Below are positions 47,101 to 58,871 of a DNA stretch of 64,000 nt, piece after piece. The position numbers and the translations under genes are program-made. Each line of letters begins with the position of its first letter. The first letter of the stretch is position 1. Origin of the DNA: Arthrobotrys musiformis (taxonomy: Eukaryota; Ascomycota; Orbiliomycetes; Orbiliales; Orbiliaceae); NCBI GenBank assembly GCA_036971715.1, contig JAVHJL010000007.1, positions 1,178,001 to 1,242,000 of the forward strand. The letters are read 5' to 3'. A model generated the notes under the pieces. The model ran no database searches and was not told where the DNA came from. It worked only from the letters and a program-made list of their open reading frames with translations.

Positions 47101-49636
47101 CTAGCTGTGTTGGGAATATGCCGTGAGGTTTTGGGAGTACTGAAGTACTTGCATATGGGATACATTGTCGCATTATCTCGTGCCATAGGAAAATATATTT
47201 TTTCTGGTTGATTGACTAAATGGAGTGCACTGCATCGTGACCGATCGCCTATTTTGTCCTTTTCCTGATCTGTCTTGCGACAGGAATTTGAAGGGTGAGA
47301 AAATGCGGATTCAGTGGTATACTATCACGCATGCATCTGTATCATGTATCATCTGATTGCTGCCTCATATTTGTGGATGTGGCTGGGCCGCAGAGTTTTC
47401 ACTAGTAATGTCAATGTAGCTTCATTGTCTCGATACTCTTATGCTTTTCTATTAGTTATTGCTTTACTCTAATTGAGGGTGGGCATGCTTGGAGCAGATT
47501 TCGGATATCGGCGTGGGCGCCCACGTCGTAATTTGGACAACTAGTACTAGTTACTAGCTACCTGTCTTGTCTTGGGTCCGAGCTGGTGGATGCTGGGTTC
47601 AGAGCTGGGACCAGGGGTATTTCTGTAGAGTTGTCGAGCGTCCAGAACAATTTCTTTCCAAATGGCCTCCGGTCTCATTTTTTTTTTTTTTGCTTTACTG
47701 TTTTAACAATATTATGAAGGCGGAAGCGCTAGTAGGGCATCGATTAATCCGGAGGAGGCAACAATTAGGCACTTGAGTCGGTCAACTAGCCGGATGGTGT
47801 GCACCGGGCCGATAATTAATGAGCCTAAGGACCTGTCAGCATACACTTGGCCGGGTATTTGTACTGATATATGGATACATCGATAAGTTGTGAGCACTGA
47901 AAATCTTTAATTATTAGCGAGTTTAGCTCGAGCTATGTCAGCATGGCACCGCTGGATTCTAATTGGCTGGATAGTACTAGTTTGTGGCACTTGCGTCGAC
48001 TGTGGCTAAACGATTTAGCGGGAATTTAATAAACTAATGGTCTATCGGTCTTACTTTGTGCGGTCTGGGTACGAGACCATGTTTTATATGTTTTTATACC
48101 TGTAGTATAAAATACCGTAGATTTTATGTTTTCACATGCATTTGAATGTATACAGCTCCGCGGAGCCTATAAATTTCTGTTTTTGTGGCCAACTTTGTCA
48201 ATTTATTCTAGTGTCGACGCTTGCAATCGAGAGATTGCGAAATTTGCCTTGAACCGCGGGGAGCCGCGTCTACGGCTAGTGGCGATGAAGTTCTGCCTTG
48301 CAAGGTAGACAGATGATCCAGGCGGAAGTACGCGATCTCGACGCTCTCGTCTCCGCGTGTTTCGAAGTTTATTGTAGGGCGTTTGCCTGGGGCCGTGCAT
48401 CGGGTTTTTACGTTTGCGGTGGAAGTTTTTGGTGGCAATTGGAGGTTTGGCGATTCGTAGGAGTAGGGTCTATGGGCATTCATTGGGTTTACAGTTCTGA
48501 TAAAATGTGGCGCGATCACATGAAGATTTACGTTTGTCTTGCAGAACTCGTCGTACGATCGCGGGCGGAGGTGGCGTTGAGATCTGCGGCGCGGTTTAAG
48601 TAGAATATTAATGCATTATCGATCGATATGGCTGGACATGTGAAAATGATTGTAGACTTGCTAGGTGAAGTAGTGCTCTAGTTTCGCTGATTCAATTCAT
48701 TTTATTTCCAGTTTAATAGAGCTTGTAATTATGGGTTCCCGAAATTCGGCCCTGTTTGGTCGGTCCGTTTCCAAAACTCAATTTTATTTTCGAACGTTCT
48801 GTAATGACACCTGTTACTAGCATATTAGTATACTATGCAAATATACTTTAAAATTGAAATCTAGCTGCAAAACTAAGCTCCGTAGTTTAATCCAACTGAG
48901 TATGGTAATGGGAAATTCTTGATATTGAGGCTAATTAAATTAATGGAGCCGTCTAAGCTGAGCTGACCTCGTAAAAAATATTCTTCCGAAAGCCTCGGCA
49001 GGATTGCTCCAAGGTTGTGTAACCATCTAAGTAATTGTCCGCGCAGGCGGTAATTCCAATAGACGGCATAATACCTATTATGTAGATGAGTAAACCAGTA
49101 CCGGACTGCCGGGCGTCGAGGATTCATGAAGCAGGACCTATAGCTAGGGCGTAGACATATGTGGATGATATGCTCATTCCCCTTTCGTGTGGCTGGCCCG
49201 CGAGGCCATCATTACCCGAATGTGCGGCCTAGGGTGCTTAGAGGGCAATTAAAGCATGGTAGCAACTTCGAGAGCGTAGTTTAGGGCAAGCATGGGATAA
49301 TACTAGTATGGGCTTTAGCTAGTCTCATTCTTAGGCAGCCTCTCCCAGACTTTCTCAAAATGATAGAGTCGATAGGTGTTTATTGGCCTGTCAGCGTTGT
49401 TTTTGTTGGAATTGCAATTTGGGAGAGGGCACCAGCCACAGTTCCACTAGCCACAAGATTCTGTACTGCCACACCTGCCGCGCTGCACGTCTCCCCACCT
49501 CGTCCTCCAAAAGTGCAGGACACGACTTTGGATCCTTCAACCTCAGCAAAACGCTTGAATCTTCTCGCGCCCGCCAGACCTTAGCACATCACTTCTGCCA
49601 CCCAAGAAGGGCTACCAACCGCGTCTATCGAATTCA
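44187..49636. other. Gene-poor spacer
   Basis: Five and a half kilobases without a credible gene. The left end is the phosphate transporter promoter and leader. The longest frame, 190 codons on the minus strand at 45496-46068, has no recognisable domain. The right end holds the ULA1 promoter. No tRNA, rRNA or transposon signature was recognised. Confidence 0.4.
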
Positions 49637-51501
49637 ATGTCTGTTCCGGGCGCTCCCACTGCGAAGGAGAAGAAGTATGACCGACAGCTCCGTCTATGGG
49701 GCGCCGGGGGGCAGGAAGCTCTGGAAACAGCACACATCCTTCTGATCAATGCTACAGCGGCTGGGTCTGAGACTTTGAAGAATTTGGTATTACCTGGTAA
49801 GCTTCCCGCCGGAGCTTTGCCGTCTTATGGGCTGTAACTTATCGGGTTTTAGGGATCGGTAGATTCACTATTGTAGATCACGCTGTGGTTACGGATGAGG
49901 ACCTTGGAACGAACTTCTTTTTGGACGATAGCTCTATCGGGCTGCCGCGGGCGCAGAAGACTTGCGAGCTGCTATGCGAGCTGAACCCTGAGGTTCAAGG
50001 GAACTTTATCAGTGATGTCAGTTCGTCCGTCGGTACCTTTGTTGCGCTCCGATGACTAATACATTTTCTGGACTGCAGACGATCGAAAATATCCTAAAAT
50101 CCGACCCGGAGAAGATTAAAGACTTCACAACCGTCATTGCGACAGGCGATATTCCTACCTCTACCCTCCTTGCTCTCGATGCGATCCTTTACCCGCTTGA
50201 TATCCCGCTATTCGTCGTAAAATGTGTTGGTTTTACCGTGAGCTGCCGTCTCGCTCTGGCGGAGCATGCAATAGTCGAAACTCACCCGGCTTCCACGGTT
50301 GACTTACGGCTGTTCAATCCTTTCCCGGAATTGTCCGCCCTTGTGGAGGAAAAAGCTAGCTCTATGGATGACAAAGAGAAAATGACTACCCACGAACACG
50401 GTCACTTACCCTACGTCTTAATCCTTCTCCAAGCTCTCAATGATTGGAAATCTACACACGACAATGCGCCACCGTCTAACTACTCTCAAAAGAACGAGTT
50501 CAAAAAGCTGCTGCGTAGTAAGATGTGGAACGTCGACGAGGAGAACTTCGAGGAGGCCATTGCAGCTGTTCTGCCGCATTTCAACCCCCCATCTATTCCA
50601 ACTGACACCAAAGCGGTCTTTCAGGATGATAAGTGTCAGAACTTAACGAAAGACTCCGCCAAGTTCTGGATTATTGCTCGCGCCATAAAGGAGTTTACGG
50701 AGAAGAACGACGGACTTCTCCCCTTACCTGGCGCTCTTCCGGATATGAAGGCGGAGTCAAAGGATTATATCCGTTTGCAGAATATCTACAAAACAAAAGC
50801 AAGAGCCGACCTGGCAGCTGTTGTTGGAATTGTCCAAGAGCTGCTCAAGGGTCTAGGGTTGGATGGCGGAGAGATTGCTGAGAGTGAGGTGGAAACATTC
50901 TGCAAGCATGCTGCGTATGTGAAGTTAATTAGAGGAAGAAGCTTGAATGAAGAGTATGAGGGGAGCCCGAGAGCTCGAGTCATTTGTAAGCTGTTGTGAG
51001 CATCTTGAGAAGTGGGAGGTAATTACTAACAGAAGATTTCTTACAGCGAGTGATCTTTCGGATGCGACATCGCTGATACATTACTACCTTGGCTTGAGAG
51101 CATATGAAGCATTCATATCCGAGGAAAAGAATACCCAGCATATTGCTCCTGGGGCTGAGGATTCAACAGTTGAAGCTGATACGGAGAAGCTGAATAAGCA
51201 CGTAACTGAACTGCTTGATAAACTCAGCATCACGCATTCACCGGAGCTGCTGGAGGGCACTGAAAAGGCCATTGGCGAAATGTGAGTTTCTTTTGGCGTT
51301 CATTATCTGAGATGACCGGACAATGCTGACTGTGTGAATAGTGTTCGGGCGGGTGGTGGAGAACTGCACAATATCGCCAGTTTAACTGGTGGCGTTGTCG
51401 CACAGGAGGTTATTAAGGTTATTACCAAACAGTATATTCCGATGAATAATACGGTGGTATTTGATGGAATTAGCAGTCGGACACAAGTTTACCAATTTTA
51501 A
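49637..51501 (+). CDS. ULA1: ULA1/APP-BP1, NEDD8-activating enzyme E1 regulatory subunit
   Basis: Exons are 49637-49796, 49853-50016, 50079-50985, 51047-51281 and 51342-51501, all in frame, 541 residues. The N-terminus has the E1 motif KEKKYDRQLRLWGAGGQEAL, then FTIVDHAVVTDEDLGTNFFL and RAQKTCELLCELNP; the last exon ends GGGELHNIASLTGGVVAQEV plus NTVVFDGISSRTQVYQF, all diagnostic of APPBP1/ULA1. It lacks a catalytic cysteine, as expected for this subunit, which pairs with UBA3 to activate NEDD8 (Rub1). Neddylation of cullins controls SCF ligases, the partners of the F-box proteins in this window. The exon 2 donor is GTCAGT, chosen because it alone preserves the frame. Confidence 0.95.
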
Positions 51502-52074
51502 GGGTGGCAGCTATTGTTTGTCTAGCGAACCAGCGTCAGGCGGAGCTATTGCTGTGGTAAATGTTGATGTGCTGTATTAATACAATAGCATTAGCACTGT
51601 GGTTGAGCAACATATATGTGTGCCACACCCGCGTATGTAGGATGCATAGTTTTTGTTTTTGGGCATATTGTAGAAGGGTTCAGTGATAAACTGTAGCCGG
51701 TTAGGAATATCGAAGGGACCATTACCCTGACGCTTTCAAGAACTGTCTGTTTGTGCATCTAAATTAGCCGTGCCCAACAACTGAATAAATGTCGTGGATG
51801 GCGGGTCTTGCGTCTGGCTACCAATACGACACTTTATGCCCGCCCTGGAAAATACTTAATATACAAGGAGAAGGAGCAAACCCAAGATTAAGGGTAAACT
51901 ACGAAGTCAATTTTGAAATATACGTAGTCTTGGCATGGGATTTGCTGATTTTCCTCGGATTATATTATGCATGGTTTGTTGGAGGTTTTGCGTTGTAGCC
52001 CTGCTTTGTCTTTATGTTCCACCAACCCTGTCGCGTCTTCCCAAACTCAAACCAGTAACAACCTCATCACCCAC
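51502..52074. other. Intergenic region
   Basis: Contains the ULA1 3' end and the promoter of the next gene. The 70-codon frame at 51789 has no support. Confidence 0.5.
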
Positions 52075-53898
52075 ATGCCTCTGTGTGCGACCTCGCAAAT
52101 TGTGAATACCATGCAGCGGCTCGGTTTCTTCAGGGATCAAGCCCTTCGACCTTCAATCCCTACCGAACCACTAACACCCAAGGAATGGGCGGCCTTTGGA
52201 GAAGCTATCGACGAGTCGCCAGAGGAGCGGATCCCAGAGCACCTTCGCTTCCATAATCCTGCCTGGAACCTCTCGCTTCTCAGAACCCTTGCTCAAAAAC
52301 GATGGGAGGAACAAGGGGGTGAAGGGCAGTTGGAGGAACCGGGACCGATTGATACATCCACTCACAAAGAAAATGAGGATGTTGATATGCTTGATGAGAC
52401 GGGTGTGCCTGTCAACCATGGGCCTGCTTTTTCAGTGGTTGGAGCTGCGAATATTTTACCGGAGGGGAGGATGAGGAAGAAGGCTAAGCTGGACTATACT
52501 GGCATGTTCATGCCGGTTCAGGGGTTCGATGACGAAGATGGTCGGAGAAATTATCATAGGACTCCTGGGGATATAGGAGGCCGTGCTGGGGACCATTCGC
52601 AGCTTGAGCAGGGCCTTGATTCTTTACCTAAGCCGCAGCATAAAAGACGAGGGAGACCTCCCAGGAAAAGCCGGGATGCTTTGGAGGCGGGGTCTGAGAT
52701 GGGAGATTTACCGAAAAGCGAAGACACTCCTGCAGCCCCCGCATCGCCCAAGATGGAGCAGTCACCGGACCCGACCTCGATTCAGAAGGAAAGGCGAAGA
52801 GCCCTTATCGGCGCTGGGAATAAAATGCCTGGTATGGAGTGGTTGAAGAGATTTCCAGGGGCTAAGGATGGACAGTCTTCTACACCACCAGTATCAACGA
52901 ACGGTTTGGTGCTACCTTCGAACGACAACAAGAGCGCTGCAGGCTATAAGAAAAGAGTCAGTCTGGCGCCTGGAAGTTCCCAAAGTGCCCAAAAAATGGT
53001 TACGAACACTGTCAAGAAACCTGTCGGGCAGGAAACGCCTCCGAACAATATGAAGCCTAATAAACAAGGAGCGTCCCTGCACGAAAAGACTTCCCATAAA
53101 TTGCCTCCGTCATTGATGATACCATCCTCATTACTAACATCTGATCACGAGGCGGAAAGCTCACCTTCGCCTTCATCAAGTGAATACGAAAGCGTATCGT
53201 CTGCGGACTTGGATACTACGTTCCCTGCCGGCCAGCTGCGACTCGCAGACTTACCGCGGGGGATTGTTGCGACCATACCGAAGCCTTTGGAGCACTTTAG
53301 TCGAAGTGATCATATAAGCCCCATAATTGGAGGTAACACTCGATCTGTGATTGCAACTGTCTCACCAAAAATGAATTCTCCGTTCAAAATAAAGGGCTAT
53401 ATGGCCATTCAACCGGCTTGGAACCCTCATGCACCAAAGAAAGCCGGCGAAAACGGTAGCATGATGCAGCTATCGACAACATCAACGAATCCAATCTCGA
53501 AAACGCAAGAGAACTTCCCCCTCTTCGTTGCTCGAGGGGCGCATAGGTGGGAATATTGCGGTCAGTATAAAGTAGCAGAAGTGGTGGCGTTTAGCGCCTT
53601 CGAGAATTGGATGCACTTATCGACGGGGGGCAGTAAACTTTTGAAGCATTGGGGGGAAGAAATCCTTCAAAAGAAATACGAGTGGTCTAAGAATCTCTTT
53701 ATGGAAAACTGTGGGTGGACGGAGGTGAAATGGCATATGGCGACGGTGGAGGATATCATGAGCCCTATTTTAGATGGAAGGGTTCCTATGCATTGGGTGC
53801 ATTTGCAGTGCGTCGGGTTTGATCTGGGGCTTTATGAAGCGCTTCTGACGAGGAAAGTAAAGCACGGACTGGCTGCCTCCAAGAGTATAATCTTGTAA
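52075..53898 (+). CDS. AT-hook protein with conserved fungal C-terminal domain
   Basis: One exon of 607 residues from the ATG at 52075; the frame extends 36 codons further upstream, so the start could be earlier. The N-terminus is acidic. Near residue 185 is an AT-hook-like KRRGRPPRKSR, which binds the minor groove of AT-rich DNA, followed by a long disordered basic and Ser/Pro-rich region. The last 130 residues form an ordered domain rich in Trp (FVARGAHRWEYCGQYKVAEV, FSAFENWMHLS, HWGEEILQKKYEWSK, HWVHLQCVGFDLGLYEALL). This resembles a fungal domain of unknown function seen in chromatin-associated proteins (DUF6697-like, recalled and not checked). Nuclear DNA binding is the likely role. Confidence 0.6.
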   Translation: MPLCATSQIVNTMQRLGFFRDQALRPSIPTEPLTPKEWAAFGEAIDESPEERIPEHLRFHNPAWNLSLLRTLAQKRWEEQGGEGQLEEPGPIDTSTHKENEDVDMLDETGVPVNHGPAFSVVGAANILPEGRMRKKAKLDYTGMFMPVQGFDDEDGRRNYHRTPGDIGGRAGDHSQLEQGLDSLPKPQHKRRGRPPRKSRDALEAGSEMGDLPKSEDTPAAPASPKMEQSPDPTSIQKERRRALIGAGNKMPGMEWLKRFPGAKDGQSSTPPVSTNGLVLPSNDNKSAAGYKKRVSLAPGSSQSAQKMVTNTVKKPVGQETPPNNMKPNKQGASLHEKTSHKLPPSLMIPSSLLTSDHEAESSPSPSSSEYESVSSADLDTTFPAGQLRLADLPRGIVATIPKPLEHFSRSDHISPIIGGNTRSVIATVSPKMNSPFKIKGYMAIQPAWNPHAPKKAGENGSMMQLSTTSTNPISKTQENFPLFVARGAHRWEYCGQYKVAEVVAFSAFENWMHLSTGGSKLLKHWGEEILQKKYEWSKNLFMENCGWTEVKWHMATVEDIMSPILDGRVPMHWVHLQCVGFDLGLYEALLTRKVKHGLAASKSIIL

Positions 53899-54152
53899 TT
53901 AATGCGCTTCCATTCGAACCGGGGTAGGGGGGTACGGGGGGCTTCAAGGTTATGGACATTCTCACGAGACCGGCCATTCTTGTATCGTACTTGTGGTATT
54001 TTTTTGCGTTGACCAAATGACCGCCTGTTTGTTGGCTCACAGCGAATCCTCCCGGTCCCATCTCCAACCTTCTTTGCCATCTTCGCCACAACACCGTTCG
54101 AAAACGTCAACGGAGCATAAAACCTCGGCGGAAAGGCTCCCGCGCATCCCAA

Positions 54153-55417
54153 ATGCCACCATCAAACCCAAATAGCAAGCCATCGGGGCCGGCGGTGGAC
54201 CGCCCGACTCATAACTTCCGATTCACATCGCAAAACGAAACCCTCGAAGATGTTCTCAAATCCCAAACCGTCGGTCTCGTGCATCTTTCCGACTTCAAGA
54301 AACGTCGCGCCGAACTTCTCGAGCAGAAAGAACGTGAAGCTGCGAACGCGAATCAATCGGCGCCGGGGTCTGCAGGTGGAAGTCGCGCCGGTAGTGTCGG
54401 CAGTGATGGGTGAGGCATTCCCTTTTGTTTTCGCATTACACCAGTTTCCTTGCCCGATGGAATCGATACCGTGAATGTAAGAGCAGGACTAACAAGATTA
54501 GCAATGTAAAGCCCCCCGCGCCAAAAAAGCGCAAGAAGACAGCTACATCGCGTGGTCTTCTATCCTTCGACGACGGTGATGACGATGATTCCTCCGCTCC
54601 ATCGATAACACCCTCACCATTACCGACATCTGCAAACCCATCTCGTGGTGGGACGCCTGCCGCGACATCGACACCGCCTCCGGGGGAATCCACGGAAACG
54701 AACGCCACGACAGCTCCGAAACGTAAATTCAACACAGCCGTTCCTGCGCCTACGATCATTACGAAGGCATCGCTCCGAAAGGAGGCGGAAATGCGGGAGT
54801 CACTTCGGAAGGAGTTCAACAAGCTCCAGGACTCGATCCGTGCGGAAGAGATTTCGATACCCTTCGTGTTTTACGATGGGACGAATGTTCCGGGCGGAGA
54901 GTGTAAGATGAAGAAGGGAGAGGCTGTGTGGTTATTCTTGGAACGAGCGAGAAGAACAAGAGGCTTGTGGCACAGAGTTAGTGTCGACGATCTTATGTTC
55001 GTTCGTGGTGAGATTATTATCCCTCATGTATGTCGCCGTATCCTATTCCTTAACCACCGAGAGACGGTAAGAGCTAACGATAAGACCTTATAGCATTACG
55101 AGTTTTACTACTTCATCGTCAACGGTACCGTTGGTCCCCACGGAAAACTGTTCGACTATCCATCAGCACTAACCTTGAAGGATGGGAAGATCGATGACTC
55201 GTCTGCTTCACCCTCAGGCAAGAAGGATAAAGACAAGAAATCGGAAAGCGACAGGCCACCAGATGATCCGACCGTCACAAAAGTTGTGGATAGGAGGTGG
55301 TACGAAAGGAACAAGCATATTTTCCCTGCCAGTATGTGGGAGACCTTTGATCCTAATAGGGATTACGCAAATATGATTCGGAGGGATAAAAGCGATAACG
55401 CATTCTTCTTCAGCTGA
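54153..55417 (+). CDS. XAP5/FAM50 family nuclear protein
   Basis: Exons are 54153-54409, 54502-55027 and 55094-55417, in frame, 368 residues. Donors are GTGAGG and GTATGT. A nuclear-localisation-like KKRKK (about residue 93) and an acidic Asp run precede the XAP5 domain: AEEISIPFVFYDGTNVPGG, KKGEAVWLFLERARR, DDLMFVRGEIIIPH, HYEFYYFIVNGTVGPHG, and near the end VVDRRWYERNKHIFPASMWE. The last two motifs are the hallmark of XAP5/FAM50. Human FAM50A is linked to the spliceosome and the plant homologue (XCT) to light and clock signalling and RNA metabolism. It should be nuclear. It overlaps nothing and converges with TYW1. Confidence 0.95.
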
Positions 55418-55666
55418 GTCAGCTTGGGAGAAGTTTATGGCTTTGTCGTTTATTTGGTGCTTGGGAACTGGGGTTGGGATTGTATATTATTATTACGCCT
55501 TTGCTCCAATAGAGATTATGGAATACTCGAAGAATCGCAAGATGACAGATTAATTTTGGGTTGGTCATGATTTGTGACGGCGAGACTTTGTGCCAATAAT
55601 AAATACTCTGCAGTTCAATTTTAAATACACCTATCTTACACTAGGTCGAGACTAAGTATTGCGCGC

Positions 55667-58189
55667 TTAGCCACACCCACTTTCCGCCTCCACCGCCTCC
55701 GCCGCAACCTCCGCCGCAGTCTTTCCTTTGTTCTTGCCCTTCTTATATACTCTCTCATCCGCGGGCTAAAGATAGCGTCAATTATCAGCAATCAAACTTC
55801 TCGTCCTAGGGTGTATGGGATATCGATACTCACATTGAAACCTCCATTCCCCCAAACCGCCCACTCCTCCGTCGGGGGCCCCACGTAGTCCAAAGGTCCA
55901 AACTCCTTACCCTCCTCCAACAATTCAAAGAACTTTTTGTAATCAATAACGGTATGCCACCTCCCATCGATGAAATAATCATTACTAGCGATCAGAATAC
56001 AACAACTGTGCGCGTGCTCCGCCGCGATTCCATATCCCAATCCACGTTTTTGTAATGCCTCATTAAGTCGCTTGACAAATTCGCAGACTTCTTCGTAGAA
56101 TGGAACATTTTGCATCGAGAGCCCTGCACCGACCGATGTTGATGTACCGCAGTATGTAACACCCTTGATTTCTACGAATGCTGGGAGCCCCCTTTCGACG
56201 AGGTCGGCGTAACCCTCGACTTCGTCTTCGATGTTGAAGCCCTTGACGAGGGTGAGACGGTATACTGTTCGCATTCTGTCTTTCTTCGCTTTGATGATTT
56301 CGAGACACTTCATGAATCTCTCCCAGAAGTCGCGGTGGAGTGGTCTATCTATCCTCCTCAAAGACTCCTTATTCGATGCGTCGATACTGACGTATAGCTG
56401 GGTAACATATTTCAACCGTGCGAGTTGGTCCGGGTGCTGAGCATTGCAAACTAAGAAACTGGAGATGTGTCGGGCGTGCAGCATGGACAGGAATTCGTTT
56501 ATATGTGGATAAAAGATAGGTTCGCCAACGAGACTCAGAGCGCAATGGCGGATTCTAAATGCTTCAGCGAATCGGTCCGCTCTTATGCCGGGTACACCCT
56601 TGAGCATTTTGATCTTCTTGTAGTGTCCTTCCATCGCCCCTGATAGAATCATGTCGGGGGGGTCTACGACCCAGTTCCAGGTTGTGGAGACAGGATTTGT
56701 ACCGTGACGCCAACAGAACACGCATTTGTTGCTGCAGGAGAGTGATGGGGTTGTTTCCATGCAAAGGTGGGATTTGATACCGTAGAAAGAATATTTATAA
56801 CAGGAGCCTCTTCCGCGAAGAGCGGATTTAGTCCAACGGCAGAGTTTAACACCAGAGTGAGAACCGACGATTGTGTAACCTTGTTTTGTAAGAGCAGAAT
56901 GAGTAGGGGAGGATGTTGGAACCATCTCCTTGAGCTTGGAAGTCCGTGGATTGGTGGTGGTAAAGTCAACGGCAAGCGGAGCGCTAGACTTCTTAGATTT
57001 GGATGGTTTGGATGTTCGGATAGAGTTTCCGATGTCCTCAACATCAACCAGAGGTTCGCCGGTAGATGCGTCCTGAGCAACGTCCTCCTCGTCTTCGCTG
57101 TCCACGCCGGTAGCTTCGGGGATTGTGTCGCCTGATGCCAGATCGTTGAGTGCAATTTCTAGATGTTTTCTCCATTCGTCCATGCTGGCCACAGCATCCC
57201 CTTTGACATCTCCCATGCCAATAGGGAATACACGTTTCCCACCAGTGAGCTTAGACATCCATCTATCGGCTTCCTTTGCCTGGCCACAAAATATACCACC
57301 ACCCATACCTTCTTCCGCCGGCCAACCCTCCTTGTCGCCGAATCCGAAAACGGAGAATCCAGCGAGGGATCGCAGAGGGCGAGTGTCTATGCGGAAATCA
57401 TGGTGTGTTTCGGAAAGGTGTTCGAGGAAGGCATCCACAGGGGAGGTTATTTCGTAAGTTGGGATGAGAAGAAGGTACACCGATGTGGTATTCGGCCCTT
57501 TAACCTTGGCTGGGGATATAAAATAGTCGTCCAGATCAAGGTAATCTAGGTTTTCAACAATAGGTGGCAGGAAGGTGGCTTTTTCGGCGGCAGGTTGTGT
57601 ATCAGTGGTCTCAGTTGAAGGCGGAGTTGGTTTCGGAACATGCAATGGCTCGGAAAAAAGATCGCTGGATAGTTTTTCAGCATACTTGGCGGTGGATCCC
57701 GTCAACGACGAGTAGAAGATAAACACCTGTATCGATTTGCCGTCGGTCTGGATACCTTCTTCCTCTACGACTGGTGGAGGACTCTCGTTCGACTTTGTCG
57801 GCTTCTTCTTTCGCACTTCGTTACCGGTGATCCGTTTCGGCACATGCTTTGGAGGGGATAGTTTTCGCTTTTTGTTTGAAGTCGAGGTAGCCTCGAATTT
57901 TTCGGGGAGGATAACAGTGCCGTCAGGCTCTGCACAGAGCTGCGGCTCGAGCTTGGAGGGACTTGGGGGAGCCGTGGGAACCTGGTTCCAAGCTAGGAAA
58001 ATACTTCTCAGGCGCACGGTAATATATATGGCACCAATGGCGATGATGAGAGGAATTCGTATCGTATGCCACAGCTCGACGAGGTCTACAGGGCAGAGAT
58101 TTGTTAGAATACACCGCCGTCCAGCTCGGCGTGAGTAACGAAAACGTGGGAGGTATACCTAAAGACCCCGGCCTCAATGTCTCTGCCAT
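55667..58189 (-). CDS. TYW1: TYW1, tRNA 4-demethylwyosine synthase
   Basis: Exons are 58189-58159, 58085-55834 and 55765-55667, frame kept, 793 residues. The N-terminus, MAETLRPGSL joined to DLVELWHTIRIPLI, carries a hydrophobic anchor (IIAIGAIYITV) as in other fungal TYW1 proteins. A flavodoxin-like domain follows (IQVFIFYSSLTGSTAKYAEK, FSVFGFGDKEGWP), then the radical-SAM core with its cluster motif CSNKCVFCWRHG (CxxxCxxC) near residue 480, then LVGEPIFYP and FVEIKGVTYCG. The enzyme uses pyruvate to build the tricyclic base of wybutosine on tRNA-Phe at position 37, an ER-associated step in yeast. The last exon is short and basic (DERVYKKGKNKGK). A disordered insert lies between the two domains. 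Confidence 0.95.
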
Positions 58190-58871
58190 ACAGACTACGA
58201 TGCGACTCGTTATCGCCGTGCGGCCCTCGTATTCGATATGTTGTCGATGGTGGGCGCTGCCTTCTGATGCGATTGGTGGTGATAAGTGTTGGTGGGGTGC
58301 ACAGTGTGGGGAGAATGGCCAGAAAATTCAGATGAGTCTGATTGGCTGGAAGGTTCCAACACACTTTTATGTTGGATTTCCATTTCGGGATTCAAGGGCT
58401 TGTCCCCATTCTCGATCTGGAAACCCTGAAAAGTGAGGTTGAAAGAAAGTTGGCATGCGATATGGGCGTTTCACAAGATAACTGGGGATTGCACGAGCCT
58501 CCATCTACCCCAGCAAGGTGGGTACGAGATGGGTTAGCATTGTGTCATAAATTGTATTTCCAAGAATGACTCGCGTACTCGCGGCGGGCGCCCAGGCGCG
58601 CGAAGTTGCCTGAATCGTTGAGTACGAGCCATAGCCAGAGCGCTACGACAATTTTATTACCGTAGGTAATACCTAGGCAGCTGCAATTGGTGAAACTGGA
58701 CTTTGTATAGGCTAACTGATGTCTAGTGAGTTAAGCATCCACGATACTTTTCTAGATTTCACGAATTTAATCGAACGAATGCAATGCGTTACTTATAAAT
58801 TCAGTGGCCCTAGTCTCGACAGCTCAGAAGATATGTAGTACAGCGACGTTACTAATATAATCCTTTATATA
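58190..58871. other. Intergenic, nothing recognised
   Basis: TYW1 promoter at the left and 3' region of the QTE-repeat protein gene at the right. Open frames here are short and unsupported. Confidence 0.5.
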
